Source of the DNA: Zhongshania aquimaris
Lineage (GTDB): Bacteria > Pseudomonadota > Gammaproteobacteria > Pseudomonadales > Spongiibacteraceae
Reading direction: 5' to 3'
DNA length: 64,000 nucleotides
Assembly (NCBI RefSeq): GCF_019312595.1
Contig: NZ_JAHWDQ010000004.1
Location: 62,001 to 126,000, forward strand
Part shown: positions 39,321-48,183 of the stretch, one piece after another
How positions within the stretch are numbered: position 1 is the stretch's first letter
How the letters are laid out: each line of letters begins with the position of its first letter
The notes under the pieces: generated by a model
What the model was told of the DNA's origin: nothing
The model's database searches: none
Seen by the model: only the letters and a program-made list of their open reading frames with translations
Program-made: the position numbers and the translations under genes

Positions 39321-39977
39321 GTGACGGAGCCAGAAAACACATTGCGCTATAACGACCAGGATCGCGACACCGTGTATCGCGTCATGGCCGAACGCCGCGA
39401 CATGCGCCACTTCAGCGGCGGGCAGGTAGACTCAGCTACCTTAAAGAAATTACTCGCGGCCGCTCACCTCGCCCCCAGTGTTGGCTTTATGCAGCCCTGG
39501 CGATTTATTCGAATTAGCAAAGCTGAATTGCGCGAAAGTATTTATCAACTAGTTCAAGACGAAAGAATTAAAACCGCGCAGGCCCTTGATGAACGTGAAG
39601 ACGAGTTCATGCGCTTAAAAGTCGAGGGCGTGCGAGACTGCGCCGAACTGCTAGTGGTCTGCTTAATGGATGGCCGCGAAAAACATATCTTTGGCCGCCG
39701 CACCTTACCCGAAATGGACTTAGCCTCCGCGTCTTGCGCCATTCAAAATCTGTGGCTGGCTGCCCGCGCTGAAGGTCTTGGTATGGGCTGGGTATCGCTA
39801 TTCGATCCAGATTCATTACAAAGTTTGCTCAATATGCCCGAAGGCAGTCGCGCCATTGCCGTGCTATGCCTCGGCCCAGTGGATGAATTTTATCCGCGCC
39901 CCATGTTAGAAACAGAACAATGGGCGGCGCGCAAAAATATTGATGAACTGATTATGCAAGACGGCTGGCGGGATTAG
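39321..39977 (+). CDS. bluB: 5,6-dimethylbenzimidazole synthase (BluB)
   Basis: A 218-residue nitroreductase-fold flavoenzyme that breaks down FMNH2 to give the lower ligand DMB of B12. MAERRDMRHFSGGQVD and AAHLAPSVGFMQPWRFI are the BluB type blocks, with FGRRTLPEMDLASASCAIQNLWLAA (conserved Asp) and GMGWVSLFDP. The GTG at 39321 (VTEPENTLRYND) is chosen since it follows btuD by 4 bases; an ATG at 39273 would overlap btuD by 44 bases. Confidence 0.9.
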   Translation: MTEPENTLRYNDQDRDTVYRVMAERRDMRHFSGGQVDSATLKKLLAAAHLAPSVGFMQPWRFIRISKAELRESIYQLVQDERIKTAQALDEREDEFMRLKVEGVRDCAELLVVCLMDGREKHIFGRRTLPEMDLASASCAIQNLWLAARAEGLGMGWVSLFDPDSLQSLLNMPEGSRAIAVLCLGPVDEFYPRPMLETEQWAARKNIDELIMQDGWRD

Positions 39978-39985
39978 GTTGGGCG

Positions 39986-40241
39986 CCGGAGGTCTGATGT
40001 CGGAAGTGGTGGCTGCAGAACGCTGGACGGGAGACGGTAAACGCTTAAAATACTGTTCGAAGCTAGGTTGAGGAGTGGCAATATATCGCGGCCTATCCAC
40101 TTACGTCAGACACCCGACCTCCGACCTACCTTCTTAGCGTTTACCGTCTCCCATCTAGCGTAAAGCATTCTCAGAACACGGGAGACGCTAGGCGAAGAAC
40201 GCTAGTTCGCTCGTCCGACTTCCGACACCAGACATCCGACG
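39986..40241. repeat. Mosaic inverted repeats in a 286-bp gap between bluB and cobQ
   Basis: Two repeat classes alternate. Class A, GTC(T/G)GA words: at 39986-40006, 40103-40126 and 40212-40241 (the last two inverted relative to the first). Class B: GACGGGAGACGGTAAACGCT (40026-40045), with an inverted copy at 40136-40155 that differs by one base, and a partial copy near 40179. The segment holds no ORF. Words match the sbcB-fumA gap repeat at 14877-14960. The array begins 8 bases after the bluB stop. Confidence 0.8.
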
Positions 40242-40263
40242 AATTAAACAAAGTGATACAACC

Positions 40264-41703
40264 ATGACCTTAACATTAATGATTCAAGGCACTACCTCAG
40301 ACGCCGGCAAAAGTGTCACCGTCGCGGGACTGTGCCGGGTATTTAAACGGCGTGGTTTGAGTGTGGCACCTTTCAAGCCACAAAACATGGCTTTAAACAG
40401 TGCGGTCACGCCAGAAGGTGGCGAAATTGGTCGCGCCCAAGCCGTGCAAGCCCAAGCTTGCGGCCTACTCCCCCACACCGATATGAATCCGGTCTTACTG
40501 AAACCCAATAGCGACACCGGCGCCCAAGTCATCATCCACGGCAAAGCGCTGAGCAATATGGAAGCGCAGGACTATCACGACTATAAAAAGCGCGCCATGA
40601 GCGCGGTATTAGAGTCACACCAACGCCTGAGTAAACAGTACGACGTGATTGTCGTTGAGGGCGCAGGTAGCCCTGCCGAAATTAACTTACGCGCCAACGA
40701 CATTGCCAATATGGGCTTTGCCGAAGCGGTGGGCTGCCCCGTTGTTATCGTTGCCGACATTGATCGCGGTGGGGTATTCGCTCACCTTGTCGGCACGCTG
40801 GATTTACTTTCCGAAACAGAACAGGCACGGGTAAAAGGCTTTATCATAAATCGCTTTCGCGGCGATATTGCCCTTCTCCAATCGGGGCTCGACTGGCTAG
40901 AAGAACGCACTGGCAAAAAAGTCATTGGCGTGGTCCCTTATATTCACGACCTGCACTTAGAAGCTGAAGACGCCATCGACAAGCGCCAGCAAGTGTCTAA
41001 CAATGCCATTAAAGTGGTTGTGCCAGTACTCACCCGCATCAGCAACCACACCGACTTCGACGTGCTGCGGCTACACCCTCAAGTCGACCTATGCTTTGTC
41101 GGCAAAGGCGAAGCCATTCCGCCCTGCGATCTAATCATACTTCCAGGCAGTAAAAGCACCCGCCGCGACCTCGACTATTTGCGCAGCAATAACTGGGACG
41201 TCGATATCAATAAACACCTGCGTTATGGCGGCAAAGTACTCGGCATTTGCGGCGGATTTCAAATGTTAGGTAAAGCCCTCCACGACCCCGACGGTATAGA
41301 AGGCGATGCCGGTTCCAGTGAGGGACTAGGCTTTCTCGACATGGAAACCACCCTCGGCAGCGAGAAAACCCTGCGCAGAGTAAGCGGTCAACTGATCGGC
41401 AGTGGCGCAAAAATCAGTGGCTACGAAATTCACGCCGGTATCAGCTCCGGTCCGGCCCTAAACAATGCCTTCGCAGATTTAATTAGCCATCAAGACGGCT
41501 GCCGCAGCGCCGACGGTCACATCATCGGCAGTTATTTGCACGGCCTCTTTGATGAAAGCGAAACCCGCAATGAGTTACTGAGCTGGGCTGGTGCAAAAGA
41601 GATCGAAGACCTCGATTACGCCGGCATTATTGAAAGCAATATTGAGCGCCTTGCGGATTGCCTAGAAGCGCATTTGGATATCGATGCGCTGCTAGCATAT
41701 TAA
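40264..41703 (+). CDS. cobQ: Adenosylcobyric acid synthase (CobQ/CbiP)
   Basis: A 479-residue amidotransferase that amidates four side chains of the corrin ring with glutamine. N-terminal P-loop-like dethiobiotin-synthase domain ([20 protein letters not shown]) and C-terminal glutamine amidotransferase with nucleophile Cys in [12 protein letters not shown] and His in [11 protein letters not shown]. The ribosome site is weak. It follows bluB across the repeat-filled gap on the same strand. cobB, cobU, cobS and cbiB are not in the window. Confidence 0.93.
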   Translation: MTLTLMIQGTTSDAGKSVTVAGLCRVFKRRGLSVAPFKPQNMALNSAVTPEGGEIGRAQAVQAQACGLLPHTDMNPVLLKPNSDTGAQVIIHGKALSNMEAQDYHDYKKRAMSAVLESHQRLSKQYDVIVVEGAGSPAEINLRANDIANMGFAEAVGCPVVIVADIDRGGVFAHLVGTLDLLSETEQARVKGFIINRFRGDIALLQSGLDWLEERTGKKVIGVVPYIHDLHLEAEDAIDKRQQVSNNAIKVVVPVLTRISNHTDFDVLRLHPQVDLCFVGKGEAIPPCDLIILPGSKSTRRDLDYLRSNNWDVDINKHLRYGGKVLGICGGFQMLGKALHDPDGIEGDAGSSEGLGFLDMETTLGSEKTLRRVSGQLIGSGAKISGYEIHAGISSGPALNNAFADLISHQDGCRSADGHIIGSYLHGLFDESETRNELLSWAGAKEIEDLDYAGIIESNIERLADCLEAHLDIDALLAY

Positions 41704-41791
41704 GTATCCGTCTCATTTAGAACAAAACACACTACGCAGCAAAGCTGTCACTCAAGATATAAAGCCGAATGAGAATACCCGCCTTCAAATA

Positions 41792-41819
41792 TTGACGCGA
41801 TATCATTTAATGATATCAT
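41792..41819 (+). promoter_or_regulatory. hicAB promoter with palindromic operator
   Basis: A -35 box TTGACG (41792-41797) and a -10 box TATCAT (41814-41819) are 16 bases apart. A perfect palindrome, GATATCATT-T-AATGATATC (41799-41817), fills the spacer and covers part of the -10, so a bound HicB or HicAB complex would block polymerase. Transcription should start near 41826, one base before the hicA ATG, implying a leaderless or near-leaderless mRNA. Boxes are seen; binding is inferred. Confidence 0.7.
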
Positions 41820-41826
41820 GCATCCC

Positions 41827-42081
41827 ATGAACTCAAAGCAAAAGCGTACTTTGACTGCGATATTTAGTGATCCGGTATCATCCACTTTGGCATGGAAGGA
41901 TATCGAATCCCTTTTTATCTCTCTTTCTGTAGATGTCATTGAGGGAAGCGGTTCACGTGTCAGGTTTCATAAAGACGGGCACATTGCCTCCTTTCACAGA
42001 CCACACCCCAAAAAGGAAGCAAAACCATATCAAGTCAAAGACGCACGAACTTTTCTTAAACAACTAGGAGTAGAGCCATGA
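41827..42081 (+). CDS. hicA: HicA family mRNA interferase toxin
   Basis: An 84-residue toxin beginning MNSKQKRTLTAIFSDPV, the usual start of this HicA subgroup, with the dsRBD-like core EGSGSRVRF and the catalytic His in ASFHRPHPKKE. It cleaves mRNA when free of HicB. The ATG at 41818 is rejected because it sits inside the -10 box. The last 4 bases overlap hicB (ATGA), giving coupled synthesis. Base composition is more AT-rich than flanking genes, as is common for acquired modules. Confidence 0.9.
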   Translation: MNSKQKRTLTAIFSDPVSSTLAWKDIESLFISLSVDVIEGSGSRVRFHKDGHIASFHRPHPKKEAKPYQVKDARTFLKQLGVEP

Positions 42082-42413
42082 GCAAATCCTTGGTCTATGA
42101 AGGTTATGCTGCTCGTATTGAATTTAGTTCAGAAGATGAATGTTTTATTGGTCATATTGCCGGCATAAAAGACGTTGTCGGCTTTCATGGCGAAAGTGTT
42201 TCTGAGCTCAAAGCTGCATTTGAAGAAGCCGTTAATGACTATTTGGAGACCTGTAATAGAGTGGGTAAGGAGCCTCAAAAGCCCTATTCAGGAAAATTAA
42301 TGCTTCGGCTTCGCCCTGAAATTCACGCGGCAATTGCTACCGCGGCTGAATTGAGCGGGCAAAGCATAAATCAATGGGCATCAGAGGCGCTCAATAGAGA
42401 GGCTAGCCTGTAG
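42078..42413 (+). CDS. hicB: HicB family antitoxin
   Basis: A 111-residue antitoxin. The N-terminal half (YEGYAARIEFSSEDECFIGHI) is the degenerate RNase H-like HicB fold that caps HicA. The C-terminal half, SGKLMLRLRPEIHAAIATAAE with QSINQWASEALNREA, is a ribbon-helix-helix DNA-binding domain expected to bind the palindrome upstream of hicA. Complete pair in toxin-antitoxin order. Confidence 0.92.
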   Translation: MSKSLVYEGYAARIEFSSEDECFIGHIAGIKDVVGFHGESVSELKAAFEEAVNDYLETCNRVGKEPQKPYSGKLMLRLRPEIHAAIATAAELSGQSINQWASEALNREASL

Positions 42414-42418
42414 AATGG

Positions 42419-43351
42419 CTAAGCCCCAAACAACCCCACAAGCACCTCTCTTCCCTTGGGAATAAAATCTGCAAAACTGCAGAAGCCGTGTATCTGTCCA
42501 GCCACGCTTTGATAATCGACATGATTACCTGCCGCAGCCAATCTATCCGCGTACAACTTGCCTTCATCGCAGAGGGGATCGTACTCAGCAGTCACAATAA
42601 CCGCCGGCGGCAAGTTCTCAAGATCAGCCGCCAACAAATCAACATAGGGACTTAGGACATTTGCGGTGCCGCCAAGGTAATGCTGCCAGAACCACTGCAT
42701 TTGTTCTCGAGTTAAAAAATAGCCTTCAGCAAATTTATGGTGTGAGTCAGTATCACAATGAGGCGATGTTACCGGATACAGCAGAATTTGTTTTTGTATC
42801 GCAGGGCCTTGGCGGTCGCGGCTAAGCAAACACAATAGCGCCGCTAAATTGCCGCCCGCGCTATCGCCGCATACCGATATCGCCGAGGCATCAACACCCA
42901 ATGTCTCGGCCTCTTGTGACAGCCATAACAGCGCGCGGTAAGCATCTTCCGGTGCAGCAGGGAAACGCGCTTCTGGTGCCAAGCGGTAGTCGACCGACAC
43001 CACCACCGCGCCGCTGGCGTTGCAGAGCGTTCTGCACATGCCGTCGTGGGTATCCAGATCGCAGCCGACAAAACCGCCGCCGTGAAAAAATAATAGCGCT
43101 GGCAGCGCGCCGATAACATCGGCCGAACTGGCTGGATAATATAGGCGAACAGCGATGGGATCTTTACTACCCGCTTCATTGTCTTTCGCAGGTAGAGGAA
43201 TCAGGGTATTCACTACCTTCAACACTGCCTCACTATTTTCTGACAATGGCAGGGTCTGTGCGCGCATCATCTCGGGAGTGAGATCAGCTAGCGCCACGCT
43301 AGGCTGAGTGCGCATATATTCCAATAATGCTTTTACTTCCGGGGCTAACAT
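42419..43351 (-). CDS. HSL-family alpha/beta hydrolase (esterase)
   Basis: A 310-residue esterase of the hormone-sensitive-lipase group. The oxyanion motif FFHGGGF, nucleophile elbow CGDSAGGNLAAL, acid in VTAEYDPLCDEG and final His in AGQIHGFCSFAD are intact. The ATG at 43351 is 6 bases from a GAGGA site and preferred over the GTG at 43357. It could open lactones or esters formed by the nearby Baeyer-Villiger enzyme (inference from context). First gene of the catabolic island, on the minus strand. Confidence 0.9.
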   Translation of the reverse strand: MLAPEVKALLEYMRTQPSVALADLTPEMMRAQTLPLSENSEAVLKVVNTLIPLPAKDNEAGSKDPIAVRLYYPASSADVIGALPALLFFHGGGFVGCDLDTHDGMCRTLCNASGAVVVSVDYRLAPEARFPAAPEDAYRALLWLSQEAETLGVDASAISVCGDSAGGNLAALLCLLSRDRQGPAIQKQILLYPVTSPHCDTDSHHKFAEGYFLTREQMQWFWQHYLGGTANVLSPYVDLLAADLENLPPAVIVTAEYDPLCDEGKLYADRLAAAGNHVDYQSVAGQIHGFCSFADFIPKGREVLVGLFGA

Positions 43352-43403
43352 TTGCACTCCTCTATTATTCTATTTACATCTATTTCTAAATTAAGCACGA
43401 TAT

Positions 43404-44231
43404 TTAATCGCAGATCACTTGCTCAAAAATGGGGTTTTGCTCATTCGCCAAGGCATCTGCCTTGGCAAGGTATGCTGGCTTAAAATCTGGATGTGTGAAT
43501 ATCCAAAATGCCCCGCGCTCGATCGCGTCAAACACCTGTTCTGCTACCTCATCTGCCGACATTCCCGCTCGAATACCGCTGCGCAAAAAATCATTTAATT
43601 GTTTAGCAGTGCCGTGCTGCGCCCCACCAATATCGATCGAATCCATAATGTTGCTGTCAACCTGCGCGGGGCAAAGCACCGACACGCCGATTTCCGAACC
43701 CTGGCTTTGCAGGTCATATAGCAAACTCTCTGACAGCGACACCAAAGCGTGCTTACTCGCACTATAGGGCGCCATCATCGGCGAACTTAGCAAGCCAGCC
43801 AAGGATGAGGTATTCACAATATGGGCGGGCGACGCCTGCATCAGCATTCGGGGTACAAATTCGTGGATGCCATAAACAGCACCCATGAGATTGATATTTA
43901 TTGTCTTCTGCCACTCCGCGATGCCGCACTCCCAACTCAAGCCATTGATCATGATACCGGCGTTATTGAAGAGTAAATTAACTTGGCCATAATGAGAGTA
44001 GGCGAGGTCCGCTAGGGCCTTAATTTGACTGGAATCAGAGACGTCGCACACCATAATTTGATGATCAATCTTGCGCTCCTGCAAATCTTGACTCAATGAC
44101 TCAAGCCTCGCCTGACTAATATCGGCAGCGACAATACGTATATTTCTGGCCGCGCAAATATTGACTAAACCCAATCCAATTCCACTCGCCGCGCCGGTAA
44201 TCACCGCGACCTGTTGTCCATCTATAAGCAT
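43404..44231 (-). CDS. Short-chain dehydrogenase/reductase
   Basis: A 275-residue classical SDR. TGAASGIGLGLVN is the NAD(P)-binding loop, NNAGIMINGLSWE follows, and the active site is NTSSLAGLL with YSASKHALVSLSE (Tyr and Lys). C-terminal motifs suggest a short acyl or alcohol substrate. The ATG at 44231 has a CGGAG ribosome site; the open frame to 44306 is not used. It lies 52 bases upstream of the esterase gene on the same strand, so an esterase-SDR operon is likely. Confidence 0.85.
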   Translation of the reverse strand: MLIDGQQVAVITGAASGIGLGLVNICAARNIRIVAADISQARLESLSQDLQERKIDHQIMVCDVSDSSQIKALADLAYSHYGQVNLLFNNAGIMINGLSWECGIAEWQKTININLMGAVYGIHEFVPRMLMQASPAHIVNTSSLAGLLSSPMMAPYSASKHALVSLSESLLYDLQSQGSEIGVSVLCPAQVDSNIMDSIDIGGAQHGTAKQLNDFLRSGIRAGMSADEVAEQVFDAIERGAFWIFTHPDFKPAYLAKADALANEQNPIFEQVICD

Positions 44232-44406
44232 AGATCTCCGTCCTACCTGTCTATTAAACATTATTGTGCAAAGTAGCAATGTGCCGTTCTCAAGCAAAAC
44301 ATTCATCGTCGAGATGGACTATTACAAACCTCCACTTTAGGGCTATGCTACGTTTTTACACTACAATCCCAGCAAGCAATACCAATAAACAATATCCCCG
44401 TAAACA

Positions 44407-45597
44407 ATGGTGAACATAATAAGCGAGCCCATCGACATGGCCACAAACGATAGCGCTGCGTACGACTTAAACACCTTCAGTAGTCTTTTAGAGAGTATTT
44501 ACAAAGGATTAGACGAGAGTCCACTTTGGCAGACCTTTCTATGCAAATTGCGCGAAGAAATGAATGCCAATATCTGCTTTCTCATCCTACGGAACCCCAA
44601 CCCCGGCGACCTGGGTTTATTACTGAATGACGGCCTACCACCACACTTATCTGGCAGCCCAAATAATGTCTACAGTGATGGGCTATATGCTACAGATCCT
44701 TTTTCAAACCTGCCTACGGGGCAAGTCACCACGCTTGAAGAATTTGTGCCTACCGAGCAGCTTTTGCGCAGCGAGTTCTATTTGCGCTGTATGAAGCCCT
44801 TTGATTTGCTGCACATTCTTGGCGTCGACATTCAGCTGGCCGAGGGCCTCCGAGTGAGCCTGCGAATAACCCGCGGTGTCAATTCACCCCGCTTTACTGC
44901 GCAGGATAAAGACAAAATAGCGCTACTGATTCCGCATTTACACCAGGCAATTCCGCTCTACGCCAGACTCCAGCAGATGGAATCAGAGCGCTCGCTGCTA
45001 GACCGCACTGTGTCACAGCTTTCCCTTGGCACCGTCATCCTTGATGACAACCGCCATGTGCTCCACTGCAACGCGGTCGCGGATCGTATCCTTACTGAAA
45101 AAGACGGGATTTGCAGCAAAGACCGACAAGTACTTGTTACTCACGGCAGCGAGGCAAGCCATTTTCGGCAATTGCTAAATAACGCCATCGACGCGCACAA
45201 ACAAAATAAGCCGCATATTGTGCAAGCAATGGCCATTAGCCGCGCCGCTGGGCGGCTGCCCTTAAATATTGTGGTGCGCTCCATGCCTCAAGTGAGTCAG
45301 GTGGACGGACAAACCGTGGCTGCTGTCGCCATTTTTATTAGCGACCCTGAATACAAATCGCAAACCTCGGCTGAAATGCTCGGACAGCTTTACGGCTTAA
45401 CACCTGCAGAGTCGAGGCTAGCGATGGCATTGGCAGATGGTCAAAGTTTAGAAGACGCGAGCAATACCCTGCATATCAGTCGCAATACCGCGCGCGCTCA
45501 TCTGCGCGCCATATTTGCCAAAACCGGTGTCACCCAGCAAACCATGCTAGTGAGTCTTTTATTAAAAAGTGTTGCGGCATTTACGGCGAATAAATAA
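44407..45597 (+). CDS. LuxR-family transcriptional regulator
   Basis: A 396-residue regulator. The first 300 residues lack a recognisable autoinducer pocket but contain a PAS-like stretch (LGTVILDDNRHVLHCNAVADRIL, near 205-230). The C-terminal LuxR helix-turn-helix runs through LTPAESRLAMALADGQS and HISRNTARAHLRAIF. It faces away from the esterase-SDR pair and precedes the monooxygenase gene, so it likely controls one or both. The start at 44407 is uncertain; 44437 is an alternative. Confidence 0.82.
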   Translation: MVNIISEPIDMATNDSAAYDLNTFSSLLESIYKGLDESPLWQTFLCKLREEMNANICFLILRNPNPGDLGLLLNDGLPPHLSGSPNNVYSDGLYATDPFSNLPTGQVTTLEEFVPTEQLLRSEFYLRCMKPFDLLHILGVDIQLAEGLRVSLRITRGVNSPRFTAQDKDKIALLIPHLHQAIPLYARLQQMESERSLLDRTVSQLSLGTVILDDNRHVLHCNAVADRILTEKDGICSKDRQVLVTHGSEASHFRQLLNNAIDAHKQNKPHIVQAMAISRAAGRLPLNIVVRSMPQVSQVDGQTVAAVAIFISDPEYKSQTSAEMLGQLYGLTPAESRLAMALADGQSLEDASNTLHISRNTARAHLRAIFAKTGVTQQTMLVSLLLKSVAAFTANK

Positions 45598-45704
45598 ATC
45601 GAACATTGTCATGCTAAATAGTTGATCTGGACGATTTCTCGCCACCCAAAGCGGAATAGGATGAAACTAGTTCACTAGTTTTGCTTATAAAGGGTAGCAC
45701 TTAA

Positions 45705-47174
45705 ATGACTAACAATAACGCCAATAGACAACATCGCTACGTCATTATCGGCGCCGGTATGGCGGGCATTCTCGCTGCAATAAAGCTTCGTGAAGCAGGC
45801 AAACACAATATCCGTGTTTACGAAAAAGCTGACCGTATCGGTGGCACTTGGCGCGAAAACACCTATCCAGGTTTGACCTGCGATGTGCCATCGCACTCTT
45901 ACACCTATTCTTTTGCCCCCAACCCCGAGTGGAGCCGGCATCTACCACCAGGCGCGGAGGTTCAGGCCTATTTTGAATCGGTGGTCGCCAAATATAATCT
46001 TGAAGACATTATTTCCTTTAACGAGGAAATAACCCAGTGCGAATTTTCTGACGATCAATGGCGTATAAAAACATCTCGCGGGAATAGCGACTGCGCAGAC
46101 TTTGTTATTGCCGCCACCGGCGTGTTGCACCATCCACGCATACCCCGTATTGAAGGAATGGAGACGTTTAAAGGCGATATTTTTCACAGCGCTCGCTGGG
46201 ATCATTCAGTAGCACTAGACAACAAACGGATCGCCGTTGTCGGCACCGGCTCAACCGGTGTGCAGATAGTGACGGCCTTAGCAGATCGCGCCGCCAATCT
46301 CTGTCACTACCAACGCACGCCCCAATGGATTATGCCGGTCGTGAATGGCGTGTTTAGTGAAGAGGAAAAGGCGCTATTTCGTAACGATCCCGTCGCCTTG
46401 AAAGGCATTCAAAACGATCCTGAACTGGAAGCTAATATAGAGCGCTTCTCGGTGGCTATAACAGAACCAGACTCCGCCGCCATGCACGAAATTGAAAATA
46501 TAGTGACCCAGAATTTGGAACAATCAATTAGCGATCCAGAGTTGCGAGAGAAGCTGCGCCCCCAGTATCGCGCCGCCTGTAAACGACTTATTTATTCAGA
46601 AAACTTTTACGTTGCCGCGCAAAAGTCCAATGTCGACATCTTGCTCGAGGGCGTGAATAAAATAGAAGAAAACGGTATTCGCAGCGCCGACGGTACGCTA
46701 AGAGAGTTTGATGTGATTGTCCTAGCCACCGGTTTTGAAGCAGACCGCTTTATGCGCCCAATGACAATCACCGGCGAGAATGGTGTCACGCTGGAGCAGG
46801 CTTGGTCGGAGCGGCCAAGCGCCTATATGTCAGTATCTATCCCTGACTTCCCCAACTTCTTTATGTTGAATGGGCCCAGCGGCCCGGTCGGCAATTTCTC
46901 GCTTATCGAAATAGCCGAGCATCAGTGGCACTACATTAGTCAACTCATGGCTCTGGTAGAAAATGGCGAATGTCGCAAAGTCAGTGCGTCGCAATCCGCC
47001 TTAAGCAAATTTGATGAAGCACGTATCGCCGCCGCTAAAAAATCGATTTTTGGTTCCGGTTGCCAAAGCTGGTATTTAGACGCTCAGGGGATTCCAGCCA
47101 CTTGGCCGTGGACGCGATCTCAGTTTAAAGAAGCTATGCAAAAACCTGATTTTGCAGCCTATTGCCTCGGGTAA
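45705..47174 (+). CDS. Flavin-containing Baeyer-Villiger-type monooxygenase
   Basis: A 489-residue FAD/NADPH enzyme. The FAD loop is VIIGAGMAGILAA, the second nucleotide loop is VVGTGSTGVQIV, and the Baeyer-Villiger fingerprint FxGxxxHxxxW is present as FKGDIFHSARWD (about residues 155-166). It inserts oxygen next to a ketone to give an ester or lactone. Neighbouring SDR genes could supply the ketone and the esterase could open the product. Substrate is unknown: cyclic ketones or steroids are typical. Confidence 0.88.
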   Translation: MTNNNANRQHRYVIIGAGMAGILAAIKLREAGKHNIRVYEKADRIGGTWRENTYPGLTCDVPSHSYTYSFAPNPEWSRHLPPGAEVQAYFESVVAKYNLEDIISFNEEITQCEFSDDQWRIKTSRGNSDCADFVIAATGVLHHPRIPRIEGMETFKGDIFHSARWDHSVALDNKRIAVVGTGSTGVQIVTALADRAANLCHYQRTPQWIMPVVNGVFSEEEKALFRNDPVALKGIQNDPELEANIERFSVAITEPDSAAMHEIENIVTQNLEQSISDPELREKLRPQYRAACKRLIYSENFYVAAQKSNVDILLEGVNKIEENGIRSADGTLREFDVIVLATGFEADRFMRPMTITGENGVTLEQAWSERPSAYMSVSIPDFPNFFMLNGPSGPVGNFSLIEIAEHQWHYISQLMALVENGECRKVSASQSALSKFDEARIAAAKKSIFGSGCQSWYLDAQGIPATWPWTRSQFKEAMQKPDFAAYCLG

Positions 47175-47219
47175 CGCTGATTAATTCATTCAACAAAATA
47201 TAAAAAGCGAGAAGAAAAA

Positions 47220-47975
47220 ATGAGAAACGTCGCTCTTATCACCGGAGCCTGCTCAGGCATTGGCCTAGCTAGCGTAGATATTTTAGCTGCAAGTGGCGCT
47301 ACTGCTATCGCCTGCGATATTAACCCACCATCAGAGGCTACTGCAGAAAAATGGCGGTCTAACAATATTCATTTCATCAGTTTAAATGTTGAGCTAGAGA
47401 GCGCGATTCGCAGTACCGTTAATCAACTTGCCGACGAATTCGCCGGAATTGATACCCTTGTTAACTGCGCTGGGATTAGCGGCTGGGGTGGCTTAGCCGA
47501 AGTAGATATGGCCCAGTGGCAAAAAGTACTCAATATAAACCTGAGCGGCACCATGCTGATGTGCAAATACGTTCTACCGGTAATGCTGGCCCAGGGCAGC
47601 GGCAGCATTATCAATGTTGCCAGTATTTTTGGACTGGAGGCTTGCGATAACAACGTTGCCTACAATGTGTCTAAAGGCGGTGTTATTCAGTTAACCCGCA
47701 GCATCACCGCTGACTATGCCAGCCAAGGTATTAGATGCAATAGTGTGGCGCCGGGACTCATCGAAACGGCGATGACCAAGGACATCGCCCTCGACCCGCA
47801 ACTGCATGAAAAATTTGTGAGTTGGCATTTGCAAGGTCGAGCTGGTCGCGCAGAGGAAGTCGCCAGTGTGATTGCTTTTCTCGCCTCAAGTGCCGCTTCA
47901 TTCGTAAACGGCCAAACCATCGCAGTTGATGGTGGTTTCAGTATCGGTCGCAAATTCGCTCCGCATCCCAGGTGA
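47220..47975 (+). CDS. Short-chain dehydrogenase/reductase (FabG-like)
   Basis: A 251-residue SDR. The cofactor loop is TGACSGIGLASVD, followed by NCAGISGWGG, the active-site NVSKG after YN (Tyr-x-x-x-Lys), and the C-terminal PGLIETAMT. It lies 45 bases after the monooxygenase gene with a good spacing, so the two likely form an operon. A role in oxidising an alcohol to the ketone substrate is plausible but not shown. A terminator follows. Confidence 0.87.
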   Translation: MRNVALITGACSGIGLASVDILAASGATAIACDINPPSEATAEKWRSNNIHFISLNVELESAIRSTVNQLADEFAGIDTLVNCAGISGWGGLAEVDMAQWQKVLNINLSGTMLMCKYVLPVMLAQGSGSIINVASIFGLEACDNNVAYNVSKGGVIQLTRSITADYASQGIRCNSVAPGLIETAMTKDIALDPQLHEKFVSWHLQGRAGRAEEVASVIAFLASSAASFVNGQTIAVDGGFSIGRKFAPHPR

Positions 47976-47983
47976 GTGGTCTT

Positions 47984-48010
47984 GGCTGCCGTTCGCGGCA
48001 GCCTCTTTTT
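47984..48010 (+). terminator. Rho-independent terminator after the SDR gene
   Basis: GGCTGCC (47984-47990) pairs with GGCAGCC (47997-48003) and is followed by TCTTTTT. It ends the monooxygenase-SDR transcript before the TonB receptor gene. Confidence 0.88.
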
Positions 48011-48183
48011 CTCGCTAATTCGCTCAGACGATTCCGACCATCAAATAGTCCAAGTCAACGATGTCCAATGCGCTTTGCCATGACATAAATAGTGCTATGA
48101 AAAATGCTGCCTGACCCAAGCAGGTCATAGCTGCATTTTCTCAGTTGAGATTTTAAATAATAACGGTTCATCCGGAGTAAAAT

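Noticed and set aside
41818-41826. Upstream hicA ATG
   Set aside because: It lies in the -10 box and the following ATG at 41827 matches the usual HicA N-terminus.
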